From: Aedoeadaptatus acetigenes
GTDB lineage: Bacteria > Bacillota > Clostridia > Tissierellales > Peptoniphilaceae
Direction of reading: 5' to 3'
DNA length: 64,000 nucleotides
NCBI RefSeq assembly: GCF_025566985.1
Contig: NZ_JAOQJD010000009.1
Coordinates: 1 to 64,000, forward strand
The position numbers and the translations under genes are program-made. A model generated the notes under the pieces. That model did not search any database. It saw only the letters and a list, made by a program, of their open reading frames with translations, and was not told the origin of the DNA. Below, piece after piece: positions 7,771-16,570 of the stretch. Each line of letters begins with the position of its first letter. Position 1 is the stretch's first letter.

Positions 7771-9720
7771 ATGGAGCAATTATCCCAATTACAGAAAAAC
7801 TACTACCGCCTCTTGGCCGAGAAGTACCCGTCTCGAGACCGGGTCCTGGCCGAGGCACTCTTACTTGAAAGCGGTCTGAACCTGCCGAAGCCCACGGAGC
7901 ATTTCGTCAGCGATCTCCACGGGGAGTACCGGGCCTTTACCCACGTGATTCGAAACGCATCGGGGGTGCTGCGCCGCTACATCGACGAACTTTTCCCGGA
8001 AAAATCCGAAGCAGACAGAAAGCGTCTGGCCACGATTTTGTATTACCCGGAAGAAAAGCTGAAGCTTTTAAAAGAAGCCATGGCGCCTGAGGACTACGAC
8101 GCCCTTTTAAAGACCACCCTGGCCGATCTCATTCTCGTGGCGAAGCGGGTGGCGGCGAAGTACGACCACGATCAAATCGAGGCCACTTTCCCGGTCGACC
8201 GAAAGAAGATTTTGAATCTCCTTTTATTAGAAGAGGCCGGGCTGCGCCACAAGGCGGGCTATGTGAAGACCCTCCACGAAAAAATCGTGGCCTACGGCGA
8301 AGGGGAAATCTACATTCGCGACTTGGCGGATCTTTCCGTACGCTACGCCGTAGACACCCTTCACGTCATCGGCGACATTTACGACCGAGGCGAGGAGGCG
8401 GAAAAGATCATGGACTACCTCATGGCCTCGCCGAAGGTGGACATTCAATGGGGCAATCACGACATCGCCTGGATCGGCGCCTGCGCCGGGAATTTCGCCC
8501 TCATCGCCAATGTGATTCGCATCGCCTTGCGCTACAATGTGCTTCACACCATCGAAGACGGCTACGGCATCAATCTCATGCCTCTGGTGCGCTACGCGAG
8601 AAAATACAAGGCCACGGCGCCCTTCTATCCGAAAAATCCCGATCCCCACGAGGCCCAAAACGAAAGCTTGGCGAAGCTCCACAAGGCCATGGCCGTGTTG
8701 CAATTTAAGGCGGAAGGCCAGCTCATCGCCAAACATCCGGAATACGGCATGGACGGTATGCGCCTCTTGCACCGCATGGACCTCGAGGCGGGCACAGTGG
8801 AAGTGGGCGGAAAAACCTATCCCCTTTTGGACACGGATTTTCCCACGGTGGATCCCGCCGATCCCTACGCCTTTACGGAAGAGGAAAAACAGGTGGCGGC
8901 CCGTCTCACGGAAAGCTTCACCAACGGGGAGCGGCTGCGGAAGCACATTCGCTTTCTGATCGAATCGGGAAGCATGTACTTGATCCGAAACGACAATCTC
9001 CTCTTCCACGGCTGTCTGCCCACAGACGAGGCGGGCAACTTTGCCCCCACGTCCGTCTTAGGAAAGCCCCTGGCCGGCCGGGAGCTCTTGGATGCTTTCG
9101 ATACCGCCGTACGGGACAGCTTCTTCGCCCGAGGCGAAAAGCAAAAAGCGGCGGCGGATCTCATGTTTTACTTGTGGTGCGGCGAAGCCTCGCCCCTTTT
9201 CGGCAAAGAGCGGATCACCACCTTCGAGCGCTACTTTATTGCCGACGAAGCCACCCACAAGGAAGAGAAGAATCCTTACTACCGCCTGAGAGAAGAGGCG
9301 GATTTCGCGGAAAAAATCCTCCGCGCCTTTCACATCGACCCGGACCGGGGCAAAATCATTAACGGCCACACCCCGGTGAAGCGCATGAAAGGCGAAGAGC
9401 CCGTGAAGGCCGAGGGGAAGGTCCTCGTCATCGACGGCGGCTTCGCCCACGCCTACCGAAAGACCACGGGCACGGCGGGCTACACTTTAATCTCCAATTC
9501 CTACGGCATCCTCCTCGCCACGCACAGCCCCATGAAAGACGAAGAGCGCCGCATTACCGACGACATCGATGTTACTTCCTCCTTGGCCTTCGTCACGGAA
9601 TACGAGGAAAGACGCCTTGTGAAAGATACCGACGGCGGAAAAAAAGGGTTGGAAACCATTAAAGAGCTCACAACCCTGGCAAAACTTTACGAAACCGGCG
9701 AAATCAAGACACAAAAATAA
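7771..9720 (+). CDS. fbp: Fructose-1,6-bisphosphatase, class III
   Basis: 649 residues, typical of the Firmicute-type class III enzyme rather than the short class I. It hydrolyses fructose-1,6-bisphosphate in gluconeogenesis. Calcineurin-like metal motifs are visible in order: FVSDLHGEY near residue 47, VIGDIYDRG near 205, WGNHD near 226, and NGHTPVK near 530. AAGGAGG 5 bases before ATG. Monocistronic, with a terminator shared with the convergent helicase gene. Confidence 0.95.
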   Translation: MEQLSQLQKNYYRLLAEKYPSRDRVLAEALLLESGLNLPKPTEHFVSDLHGEYRAFTHVIRNASGVLRRYIDELFPEKSEADRKRLATILYYPEEKLKLLKEAMAPEDYDALLKTTLADLILVAKRVAAKYDHDQIEATFPVDRKKILNLLLLEEAGLRHKAGYVKTLHEKIVAYGEGEIYIRDLADLSVRYAVDTLHVIGDIYDRGEEAEKIMDYLMASPKVDIQWGNHDIAWIGACAGNFALIANVIRIALRYNVLHTIEDGYGINLMPLVRYARKYKATAPFYPKNPDPHEAQNESLAKLHKAMAVLQFKAEGQLIAKHPEYGMDGMRLLHRMDLEAGTVEVGGKTYPLLDTDFPTVDPADPYAFTEEEKQVAARLTESFTNGERLRKHIRFLIESGSMYLIRNDNLLFHGCLPTDEAGNFAPTSVLGKPLAGRELLDAFDTAVRDSFFARGEKQKAAADLMFYLWCGEASPLFGKERITTFERYFIADEATHKEEKNPYYRLREEADFAEKILRAFHIDPDRGKIINGHTPVKRMKGEEPVKAEGKVLVIDGGFAHAYRKTTGTAGYTLISNSYGILLATHSPMKDEERRITDDIDVTSSLAFVTEYEERRLVKDTDGGKKGLETIKELTTLAKLYETGEIKTQK

Positions 9721-9742
9721 GGCCCCGCGAGGCCTTATTTTA
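9714..9742. terminator. Bidirectional terminator between fbp and the helicase
   Basis: AAATAAGGCC-CCGCGA-GGCCTTATTT, symmetric with A and T tails; it serves both convergent genes. Confidence 0.85.
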
Positions 9743-9759
9743 TTGCGCGTAAATTCAAT

Positions 9760-11400
9760 TTAATCTCTGTACGCCCGCACGTGATAGGTTTTTCCCCGGC
9801 TCTTAATGCCGTCTAATTGCTCGATGGCGGTTTTGGCAGCTTTTTTCGGCACTTCGATCACGGTGTGGTGGTCGCGAATTAAGATATTGCCCACCACGTC
9901 GGCGCCGAGGTCTGTTTCTTTTTTAAAGATGGCGAGGATGGCTTTGGGAGTGATGCCGTCTTTTCTGCCTTTGTCCATGTAGAGTTTGGCGTTATTGGAG
10001 AAGCGCTTTTTGTTGCCCTTGCCCTTTTTCTCTTTGCCCTTGCGGTCTTTTCTCAGGCCCCGTGCGCGGAATTTCTTGCCGTAGTCCACCTCATCCAATG
10101 CGTCGTGTTTTTTCGACTGGGTGCTGTCGTCTAAAAGCTTTAAGAGGGCGGCGGAAATTTCCACGGCGCCGTATTCCAGGCGGAGCATGCTTTCCACCAT
10201 GGGCTTGTACTCGGAAAGGTCCGCATCGGCGTCCAAGATCTCGGCCACTTTGCCTTCCAAGTTTTCCCGCTTGTTTACGTCCATTTGCTCCATGGTGGGC
10301 AGTTCCATGTAGGCGAGGTCGGCCTTGGTGTAGCGGACGATGTCTTCCAGCTTGTAGATGTCCCGGCCCACGATAAAGGAGAAGGACAGGCCCTTGCGCC
10401 CGGCCCGCGCCGTGCGGCCGATGCGGTGCACATAGTATTCCTCGTCTTGGGGCAGGTCGTAGTTCACCACCATGTCCACGTCGCCCACGTCGATCCCCCG
10501 CGCCGCCACGTCCGTAGCCACGAGCATGTCGATGGAGGAATTTCTGAAGCGCTTCATGACGGCGTCCCGTTGGTTTTGCTTCAAATCCCCGTGGAGGCCG
10601 TCCACGGCGTAGCCGCGGGATGCCATTTCGCTGACCAGGGCGTCCACCCGCTTTTTCGTGTTGCAGAAGACGATGGCCAGGGTGGGGTCGTAAATATCCA
10701 CGAGGCGGCTTAAAATTTCCGGCTTCATGGATGCCTTCATTTCCAAATAGTATTGCTCGATGTTTTCCACGGTGAGCTGTTTGTGCTTGATGCGAATGAT
10801 CTCCGGATCCCGCTGGAATTTACGGGAGAAATCCATAATGTCTTTTTCCATGGTGGCGGAGAAGAAACAGGTCTGGCGAGTTTCCGGCGTTTCGTCTAAA
10901 ATGGTGCGCATATCGTCGCGAAAGCCCATGTCGAACATTTCGTCGGCCTCATCCAAAATGGCCACGGCGAGGTCGTCGAAGCGCAGGGTTTTTCGGCGCA
11001 TGTGGTCCATGACCCGCCCCGGCGTGCCCACGACGATTTGCACGCCGCCTTTTAAGGCGCGGATTTGCCGATCGATGCTGGTGCCGCCGTAGACGGGGAG
11101 AATTTTCACGCCTTTTTTGTAGGCGCCTAAATTGGCCAGCTCGTTGGCCACTTGCAGACACAGCTCACGGGTGGGGCAGAGCACCAGGCCTTGAAGGGGG
11201 CCCTTTTTTTCTACCCGCTCCAGCATGGGAATGCCGTAGGCGGCGGTTTTGCCCGTGCCCGTTTGGGCCTGGGCGATCACGTCTTTGCCTTCTAAGAGAG
11301 GCGCCATGCTCTCGGCCTGAATGGGGGATGCTTCCTCAAAGCCCATGGCCTCGATGCCTTTTAAAATGGCTTCCGACAGATTAAATTCATTAAATTTCAA
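9760..11400 (-). CDS. DEAD-box RNA helicase with DbpA-type RNA-binding domain
   Basis: 546 residues. Q motif (SPIQAES), AQTGTGKT, PTRELCLQ, DEADEMFDMGF, SAT, HGDLKQ, RGIDV and HRIGRTAR are all present across residues 1-375. A linker is followed by a Lys/Arg-rich stretch, then a C-terminal DbpA/YxiN-like fold (residues about 475-540). It is expected to remodel rRNA or structured mRNA in ribosome assembly or cold adaptation. AGGAGG upstream. The closest families are DeaD/CshA and DbpA; I do not assign a symbol because the C-terminus mixes features of both. Confidence 0.93.
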   Translation of the reverse strand: MKFNEFNLSEAILKGIEAMGFEEASPIQAESMAPLLEGKDVIAQAQTGTGKTAAYGIPMLERVEKKGPLQGLVLCPTRELCLQVANELANLGAYKKGVKILPVYGGTSIDRQIRALKGGVQIVVGTPGRVMDHMRRKTLRFDDLAVAILDEADEMFDMGFRDDMRTILDETPETRQTCFFSATMEKDIMDFSRKFQRDPEIIRIKHKQLTVENIEQYYLEMKASMKPEILSRLVDIYDPTLAIVFCNTKKRVDALVSEMASRGYAVDGLHGDLKQNQRDAVMKRFRNSSIDMLVATDVAARGIDVGDVDMVVNYDLPQDEEYYVHRIGRTARAGRKGLSFSFIVGRDIYKLEDIVRYTKADLAYMELPTMEQMDVNKRENLEGKVAEILDADADLSEYKPMVESMLRLEYGAVEISAALLKLLDDSTQSKKHDALDEVDYGKKFRARGLRKDRKGKEKKGKGNKKRFSNNAKLYMDKGRKDGITPKAILAIFKKETDLGADVVGNILIRDHHTVIEVPKKAAKTAIEQLDGIKSRGKTYHVRAYRD

Positions 11401-11417
11401 ACGTTCCTCCTCGTTTC

Positions 11418-11445
11418 AAAAAAAAAGCAGTCCCGCGGACCACTC
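11418..11445 (-). promoter_or_regulatory. Terminator-like hairpin in the helicase mRNA leader (possible attenuator)
   Basis: On the minus strand GAGTGGTCC-GCG-GGACTGCTT (9 bp with three G-T wobbles) followed by a run of T. It lies between the promoter at 11478-11506 and the ATG at 11400, and no minus-strand gene lies upstream that would need it. Confidence 0.55.
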
Positions 11446-11477
11446 AGTTTGCTTATCTGATTATTTCACTTCTTTCC

Positions 11478-11506
11478 ATTATGGGAGATGGGGCGGACAA
11501 TTGCAA
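11478..11506 (-). promoter_or_regulatory. Helicase gene promoter
   Basis: Minus strand: TTGCAA (11501-11506), 17 bases, CATAAT (11478-11483). Leader of about 70 bases. Confidence 0.55.
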
Positions 11507-11581
11507 GGCTTTCGGCAAAAGAATTAATGTTTAAGTATCGGTAAAGATTTTTTAAAAGGCGAAAAAACTCCCCGCAATTTT

Positions 11582-11609
11582 TTGCCTTATGCTAAACTTA
11601 AAGTAGACT
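11582..11609 (+). promoter_or_regulatory. Likely xpaC-telA promoter
   Basis: TTGCCT (11582-11587), 16 bases, TAGACT (11604-11609), about 25 bases before the AAAGGAG site. Confidence 0.4.
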
Positions 11610-11647
11610 GCTTTGGATAAAAACAAGGCGTGAAAGGAGTTTCGGGA

Positions 11648-12793
11648 TTGAAAGATAAAAATGCCATTGAAAAATTTGTGGACCGCGCCATGGAAGACGA
11701 CGACTTTCAGGACGTGGCCGATGTCATAGAAAAAAGCGTGGAAAGCGCCATCCATTACTCGAAAATGGGCGCCGGCGCCCTGATGCGGGGGGTGAAAAAG
11801 GGCTTCGGTCCGAAGGAGCCTGTGCGCCTTCCCGTAAACCGGGATCCCGCCAAGGTAAAGCAGAAAGTGACGGCGCCGAACACCTGGTTCTGGCTGAGAA
11901 ATGCAGCCGGACTTTCGGCCTTGAGCTCCTTTGTTTGCGCCCTCATGGTCTTTATCGACGACATCGCCTATGGTGTCTTCTCCTCCGACACCATTGCCGC
12001 GTTCCTCTTTCTTATGATCTCGGCTGTGGTATTCGCCGCAGGCACCGTCGTCAGCCAGCGCAATATGATTTTGGCGCGGGATTTCTTCCGCATTCGCCGG
12101 GAGATTCAGGACCAATCGGTCCTCGCCACAGAAGACCTGGTCACGGCGCTGAATAAACCTCAACAAACGGTGGCCGCCGAAATCAATCACATGATCCGAA
12201 AAGACTACCTGCCCCAGGCCCGCCTGGTGGAAGGAGGCGATCTGCTCCTCATCGATCACGCCGCCTACAAGGCCTACAAGGACAATTACATGGGCCGCAC
12301 CATTCCCGTGAAGGAAAATGTGCCGGAAATCGAAGAGACGGAGGCGCCTACGGACGACGATCGGGCCACCGCCATGGAGGATTACGAAAAGACGCTAAAA
12401 GAGCAGCGGGACCGCACCGGCGACGGCGTCCTGAAGGACAAGATTTCCGCCCTCTTGAAGCTTTTGGATGCCATTCGCCATGCGGTGAACACGGATCCCG
12501 GCCGGGTGGAAAGCTTAAACAAATTTGTGGACTACTACACCCCCACCACCATTAAGCTCATCGAGCGGTATCTCCAGTTTGAATCCTCCTCGGTGATTAC
12601 CGAGGCCATTCGAAAGACCATGGACGATATTTTGCGCTCCCTGGACAAAGTCATCGACGGCTACGAAAAATTATTGGACACTTTGTATAAAGACGACCTC
12701 TTGGACCTCAATGCCGAGATGGACGTCATGGAAACGGTGATGAAGCAAGACGGACTCATCGAAGAATCGGAAGGAGACGAATTCCATGAGTGA
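11648..12793 (+). CDS. xpaC: XpaC-like protein (5-bromo-4-chloroindolyl phosphate hydrolysis family)
   Basis: 381 residues from the TTG at 11648, chosen because AAAGGAG ends 8 bases before it; a GTG at 11630 overlaps that site and is unlikely. Two transmembrane helices lie near residues 84-135, then a long charged alpha-helical cytoplasmic domain (about 225-375) matching the XpaC family. The biochemical role is unknown; the family name comes from a colony-colour phenotype. The next gene, telA, overlaps by 8 bases, the same pairing as xpaC-yaaN of Bacillus subtilis. An envelope-stress role is inference from that family. Confidence 0.82.
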   Translation: MKDKNAIEKFVDRAMEDDDFQDVADVIEKSVESAIHYSKMGAGALMRGVKKGFGPKEPVRLPVNRDPAKVKQKVTAPNTWFWLRNAAGLSALSSFVCALMVFIDDIAYGVFSSDTIAAFLFLMISAVVFAAGTVVSQRNMILARDFFRIRREIQDQSVLATEDLVTALNKPQQTVAAEINHMIRKDYLPQARLVEGGDLLLIDHAAYKAYKDNYMGRTIPVKENVPEIEETEAPTDDDRATAMEDYEKTLKEQRDRTGDGVLKDKISALLKLLDAIRHAVNTDPGRVESLNKFVDYYTPTTIKLIERYLQFESSSVITEAIRKTMDDILRSLDKVIDGYEKLLDTLYKDDLLDLNAEMDVMETVMKQDGLIEESEGDEFHE

Positions 12794-13892
12794 TGAAATC
12801 AAATTGACCCTGGACGGCACCACGGACGCGGACATCGAATCGGAACTGACCTTGGAACCCAAGGAAGTGGAGGCCCAAGTAAAGCTTTCTGCGGCGGAGC
12901 AAAAGCAGGTGGATGAATTTGCCAAGACCATCGACCTGACCAATTCCTCGGTGATCCTTCAATACGGCGTGGGGGCACAGAAAAAGATTTCGAACTTTTC
13001 CGAGAAAACCCTAAACTCCGTGCGCACGAAAGATCTCGGCGAAGTGGGGGGGCTCCTTTCCCAAGTGGTGACGGAGCTGAAGAGCTTTGAAGACGAAGAC
13101 GAAAAGGGCCTGAAGGGCTTTTTGAAGCGCTCCACCAACAAGGTGACCGCCATGAAGGCCAAGTACGACAAGGCGGAAAAAAATGTGGACGACATCGCCC
13201 GGGTGCTTGAAGGCCATCAAATCACCTTGATGAAAGATATCTCCATGTTGGATCAAATGTATGATCTTAACGAAAAGTATTTTAAAGAACTTTCCATGTA
13301 CATTCTCGCCGGCAACAAAAAGCTGGAAGACGTCAGAAATCGCGAGCTCCCCGCCCTTATGGCATCGGCCACGGAGGGAAGCCTGGAAGCCCAAAAAGCC
13401 AACGACCTGCAAAACATGGCCAATCGCTTCGAAAAAAAGATCCACGATTTGGAACTGACCCGCATGGTGAGCCTCCAGATGGCGCCGCAAATCCGCATGG
13501 TACAGGCATCGAACACGGTCATGGCGGAAAAAATTCAATCCACGGTGGTCAACACCATTCCCATTTGGAAAAACCAAATGGTTTTAGCCCTCGGCGTGCA
13601 TCATTCCGAGCAAGCCGCCGAAGCCCAAAAGAAAGTGGCGGATCTCACCAATCAGCTCCTGAAGAAAAACGCCGAAACTCTGCGCCAAAGCACGGTGAAC
13701 GTGGCAAGAGAAAGCGAGCGGGGCATCGTGGATGTGGACACCATTCGCTACACCAACGAGCAGCTGATCTCCGCGCTGGATGAGGTGCGTAAGATTCAAA
13801 TCGAAGGCCACGAAAACAGAGAAAAGGCCAAGCGGGAACTGGAAGCACTGGAAGCGGATCTCAAGCACCGCCTCTTACCCCAAAACAATTAA
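12786..13892 (+). CDS. telA: TelA/YaaN family toxic-anion resistance protein
   Basis: 368 residues, mostly alpha-helical, with recognisable TelA family segments (SMYILAGNKKLE around residue 170, QMAPQIRMVQ around 230, and NTIPIWKNQM around 255). It is named for tellurite resistance, but the molecular activity is unknown; family members occur with membrane-stress proteins. No signal peptide or membrane segment, so cytosolic. GGAGACG ribosome site lies inside the end of xpaC, giving translational coupling. The transcript probably ends at the IS-derived hairpin at 13914. Confidence 0.88.
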   Translation: MSDEIKLTLDGTTDADIESELTLEPKEVEAQVKLSAAEQKQVDEFAKTIDLTNSSVILQYGVGAQKKISNFSEKTLNSVRTKDLGEVGGLLSQVVTELKSFEDEDEKGLKGFLKRSTNKVTAMKAKYDKAEKNVDDIARVLEGHQITLMKDISMLDQMYDLNEKYFKELSMYILAGNKKLEDVRNRELPALMASATEGSLEAQKANDLQNMANRFEKKIHDLELTRMVSLQMAPQIRMVQASNTVMAEKIQSTVVNTIPIWKNQMVLALGVHHSEQAAEAQKKVADLTNQLLKKNAETLRQSTVNVARESERGIVDVDTIRYTNEQLISALDEVRKIQIEGHENREKAKRELEALEADLKHRLLPQNN

Positions 13893-13913
13893 CAAAAAAG
13901 ACTCCACATGCAT

Positions 13914-13960
13914 TGACCCCCAAAAGTCGGACAGCAAATCCAACCTTTGGGGGTCTTTTT
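13914..13960 (+). repeat. IS left-end fragment acting as terminator after telA
   Basis: Starts TGACCCCCAAAAGTCGGAC and continues through the 3' hairpin arm and a T5 tail, matching bases 2213-2259 of the intact IS with only a few differences. No transposase sequence follows. It is placed 22 bases after telA. Confidence 0.8.
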
Positions 13961-13985
13961 GTTGGGCAAATTTATTTGTATGGAA

Positions 13986-14447
13986 TTACCAAAAATCCTT
14001 TGTCTTTTCGTAAATGATCTTTCCCACTTGCACCGCGAGAATGGCGCAGGCGAGGTAAAACAAGAGATTCAGCGGATAGATTCTTACATAGTAGACGGGA
14101 TTGGCGAAACAACTTCCGTCCTGACGAAAATCCAGCTCTTGATAAACCGGCGTTAAGAGAAAGCAGATTAAAAACAAGAGGACATCCATGGCAAGGATAA
14201 TCTCGCGCCTCGTAAAAAGTTTTTTCTGTCCTCTGCGGCCATGATCCACGGTTCCTTCCCCCGTCAAATCATCCATGGTCACGTCAAAAAACGTGCAAAG
14301 CTTCAGCAGATTGCTCGTGTCGGGCACGGCCAAATCCTGTTCCCATTTCGATATGGCTTGACGGGACACATGAATGGAACCTGCCAATTCTTCTTGGGAA
14401 ATGCCCCGCTCTTTTCTAAGGGAGTAAATCCTTTCTCCTATTGTCAT
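13986..14447 (-). CDS. XRE-family regulator with C-terminal membrane segments (copy 1)
   Basis: 153 residues. Residues 3-60 are a lambda-repressor-type helix-turn-helix (EELAGSIHVSRQAISKWE). Residues about 83-150 hold two hydrophobic helices separated by a short loop, ending VGKIIYEKTKDFW. This is a membrane-tethered DNA-binding layout. GGAGG upstream. It is paralogous to the gene at 14655-15107: same domain order and near-identical C-terminal GKIIY motif. Target and signal unknown. Confidence 0.85.
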   Translation of the reverse strand: MTIGERIYSLRKERGISQEELAGSIHVSRQAISKWEQDLAVPDTSNLLKLCTFFDVTMDDLTGEGTVDHGRRGQKKLFTRREIILAMDVLLFLICFLLTPVYQELDFRQDGSCFANPVYYVRIYPLNLLFYLACAILAVQVGKIIYEKTKDFW

Positions 14448-14654
14448 GGTTCCTCCTTTCTTTTCCCTTGTATTTTGCCGTTATTTTATCTTTTTCGCCG
14501 CCCATTTTCTATCTATTTCAGTTGGCAATGAGGCAACCGGACTTTCCAATTCAATGTTTCTCTCTGAATCGAAGGATTTTTCATCCGATTATTCGCTGAA
14601 TATAGGAAATGGGGCCGCCCCCACGGGAACTTGTTCTTCGACTGATTGAGTTAG

Positions 14655-15107
14655 TTACCTGGATCCCTTCGCCTTGTCGTAAATAATCTTTCCCACTTGC
14701 GCCACGAAAATAATGCAGGCGAAGGCGAGGAGAATGTTTAGGGGGAAGTGTTGTAAGTATTCCCTCGAATCAGTAAGGTATTGGCCATACACCTTGCAGT
14801 CCACCCACTGAAAGAGAGGCGCCAGGAGAAAACACAAGAGGAACAAAACCCCGTCCAGGATAAAAATAATCTCCGCCTTTGAAAAGCGGTCCTGCTTCAC
14901 AGGTCCCGCCTCTTCCCTGCCCTCGAGGTAGGCCGTGGTCGTGTGAAAATAGCCGCAAAGCTTTAAGAGCTCGCCCCGACTCGGCACCTGCGTGCCCTGT
15001 TCCCATTCCCGCAAATCATCTGCGGGCACCTCAATGGCTTCCGCCAAGGTTTCTAAGGACATGCCCTTTTCTTTTCGTAAATTCGCGATACGTTCGCCTA
15101 ATGTCAT
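14655..15107 (-). CDS. XRE-family regulator with C-terminal membrane segments (copy 2)
   Basis: 150 residues. HTH in residues 3-60 (ETLAEAIEVPADDLREWE), then two hydrophobic helices and the tail VGKIIYDKAKGSR. The recognition helix differs from copy 1 (VPADDLREWE against VSRQAISKWE), so the two probably read different DNA while sharing the membrane part. GGAGG upstream. The 207 bases between the copies hold no gene I can recognise. Function unknown. Confidence 0.84.
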   Translation of the reverse strand: MTLGERIANLRKEKGMSLETLAEAIEVPADDLREWEQGTQVPSRGELLKLCGYFHTTTAYLEGREEAGPVKQDRFSKAEIIFILDGVLFLLCFLLAPLFQWVDCKVYGQYLTDSREYLQHFPLNILLAFACIIFVAQVGKIIYDKAKGSR

Positions 15108-15523
15108 TCGCGCCTCCTTTTTGCATTTTATTTAATATATTTTATCAAAATCTGCGCCCTTACGCCATGTTCTCCGCAAAAAAACGGCTCTATGCTATCC
15201 ATTGAGGAGTTTACTCCTTAGGGCGACCCATAAAGTTGGACTTAATCGAGCAAGCAAAAATACTACTTTTAATAACATGAAGATGGAATTGAAAAATTAT
15301 CGACCTTTTTATTTGACGCGAAGAACCCATCTCGGTATGGAAATCCTGGCGTTGAATGGTATGCCTACACATAGCTCCAAAGCAAAACGACCGGCTATTA
15401 TCTAAGTTTTTTAAAGATTGCTGCCGGACGGGCAAATTATGATCGATGTTTGGGTATCACATCATTGAATGAATCTCACCAAGCTGAGTTACGAGCAATT
15501 CAAATCAGATAAGGAGATTAGAC
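15108..15523. other. Gene-free accessory stretch with IS remnant
   Basis: It contains the IS right-end remnant at 15225-15256 and a small hairpin at about 15203-15219. Otherwise I see only short open frames without ribosome sites. Composition is AT-richer than the core genes on either side. It probably represents decayed mobile DNA. Confidence 0.5.
15225..15256 (-). repeat. IS right-end remnant
   Basis: GACCCATAAAGTTGGAC is followed by AATCGAGCAAGCA, matching the right end of the intact element in inverted orientation, then similarity stops. Confidence 0.7.
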
Positions 15524-16426
15524 ATGAAAAGCAAAATGATTCGCTTCGCCCTATATGTTACCGCACTATGTCTTATTCTATCGGATCCTGTATGGGCTTA
15601 TAGGGGAAGCCGTGACCCTATGAAAGAGCCATGGTATACCCCTGCAGTGAACTACCGTTTTCGTAAGGGCTGCTTGGGAGAAGAGGTGGCCGAGGACCTA
15701 AACAACTTGCAAAAGCAGGTGACCTGGTCTGACCTGGCCGAGACCTTGTCTAAGCTGGACAAGAATTATTCTGATGCCAACTACCAAACTGACTTATCTT
15801 CCGGTCCGGTGGCTTGGGCCAAGGACCTCGCCATAATGGACCGGAATTTAGGAGGGGATGATGAAGTCACCCGACTTGACGGAGCTAGGGCGCTTGCTAC
15901 TTTCCTAAAGAAATCCTGCGCCAAAAGCCAAGCCCCTTTGAGTAGCACAGGCTTTTCGGATTTTTCCGACATTCCCCGGGTCGACCGGGAAGCTGTCCTC
16001 TTTGTAAAGGCTAATGGATTGATGAAGGGCCATGCTGACGGGCACTTTGGAGGAAATGAGCCCCTGCTTGTCTGCCAGCTGGTCCAAATTCTCTACAATG
16101 GGAGAGAGCTTTTTTCAGATATTCGGCTGGACAAGCTCTTTTTATTGGACCCGGCCCGGGTAGATTCTATTGAAATCCAAGATGGAACTACCGGAGATGT
16201 AAAGGTCATTAGGGAAAGGGACCAAGTCGCCAAGCTGGTAAAGCTCCTTAACAGCTTCCGGTTTCATAAGGCAGAATTTTCAGACCGCGACGGCTGGACT
16301 TGCCGGATGAAATTATATTCTTCTTCCGGCTTGGAGACAGATTTTACCTTGTCTGTCGACAGCGTGACCCTTGACCGGACCCGGTATCTATCGAATGACC
16401 CTCATTTTTCCACCATCGTTAAGTAA
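15524..16426 (+). CDS. Secreted SLH-domain protein of unknown function
   Basis: 300 residues. Signal peptide residues 1-25 (cleavage after VWA). One clear SLH-like module lies at about residues 145-195 (FSDFSDIPRVDREAVLFVKA then GHADGHFGGNEPL); a weaker one at about 65-130. SLH modules bind pyruvylated cell-wall polymers, so it is probably wall-associated. Residues 210-300 form a small beta-rich domain I cannot name. AAGGAG upstream. The flanking IS remnant and pseudogene suggest an accessory locus. Confidence 0.7.
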   Translation: MKSKMIRFALYVTALCLILSDPVWAYRGSRDPMKEPWYTPAVNYRFRKGCLGEEVAEDLNNLQKQVTWSDLAETLSKLDKNYSDANYQTDLSSGPVAWAKDLAIMDRNLGGDDEVTRLDGARALATFLKKSCAKSQAPLSSTGFSDFSDIPRVDREAVLFVKANGLMKGHADGHFGGNEPLLVCQLVQILYNGRELFSDIRLDKLFLLDPARVDSIEIQDGTTGDVKVIRERDQVAKLVKLLNSFRFHKAEFSDRDGWTCRMKLYSSSGLETDFTLSVDSVTLDRTRYLSNDPHFSTIVK

Positions 16427-16570
16427 CCGGATCCTGCACAAGGGGCTTAAGAAACGGCACTCCCTAAGGCATAGAGTCTCTCTCTTTCCTATGGGATAAT
16501 CCTTGTGCTGTGCCTTCAACTGATATAATGACCTTGAACACGTCATCTTTCCTATTTTCGGAGGTCGCCC

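Noticed and set aside
8227..9009. Long open frame on the minus strand inside fbp
   Set aside because: It mirrors the GC-rich third codon positions of a highly conserved gene and has no ribosome site.
15420..15515. A 47-codon open stretch that reads protein-like
   Set aside because: No start with a ribosome site, preceded by a stop, and no recognised family; treated as decayed DNA.
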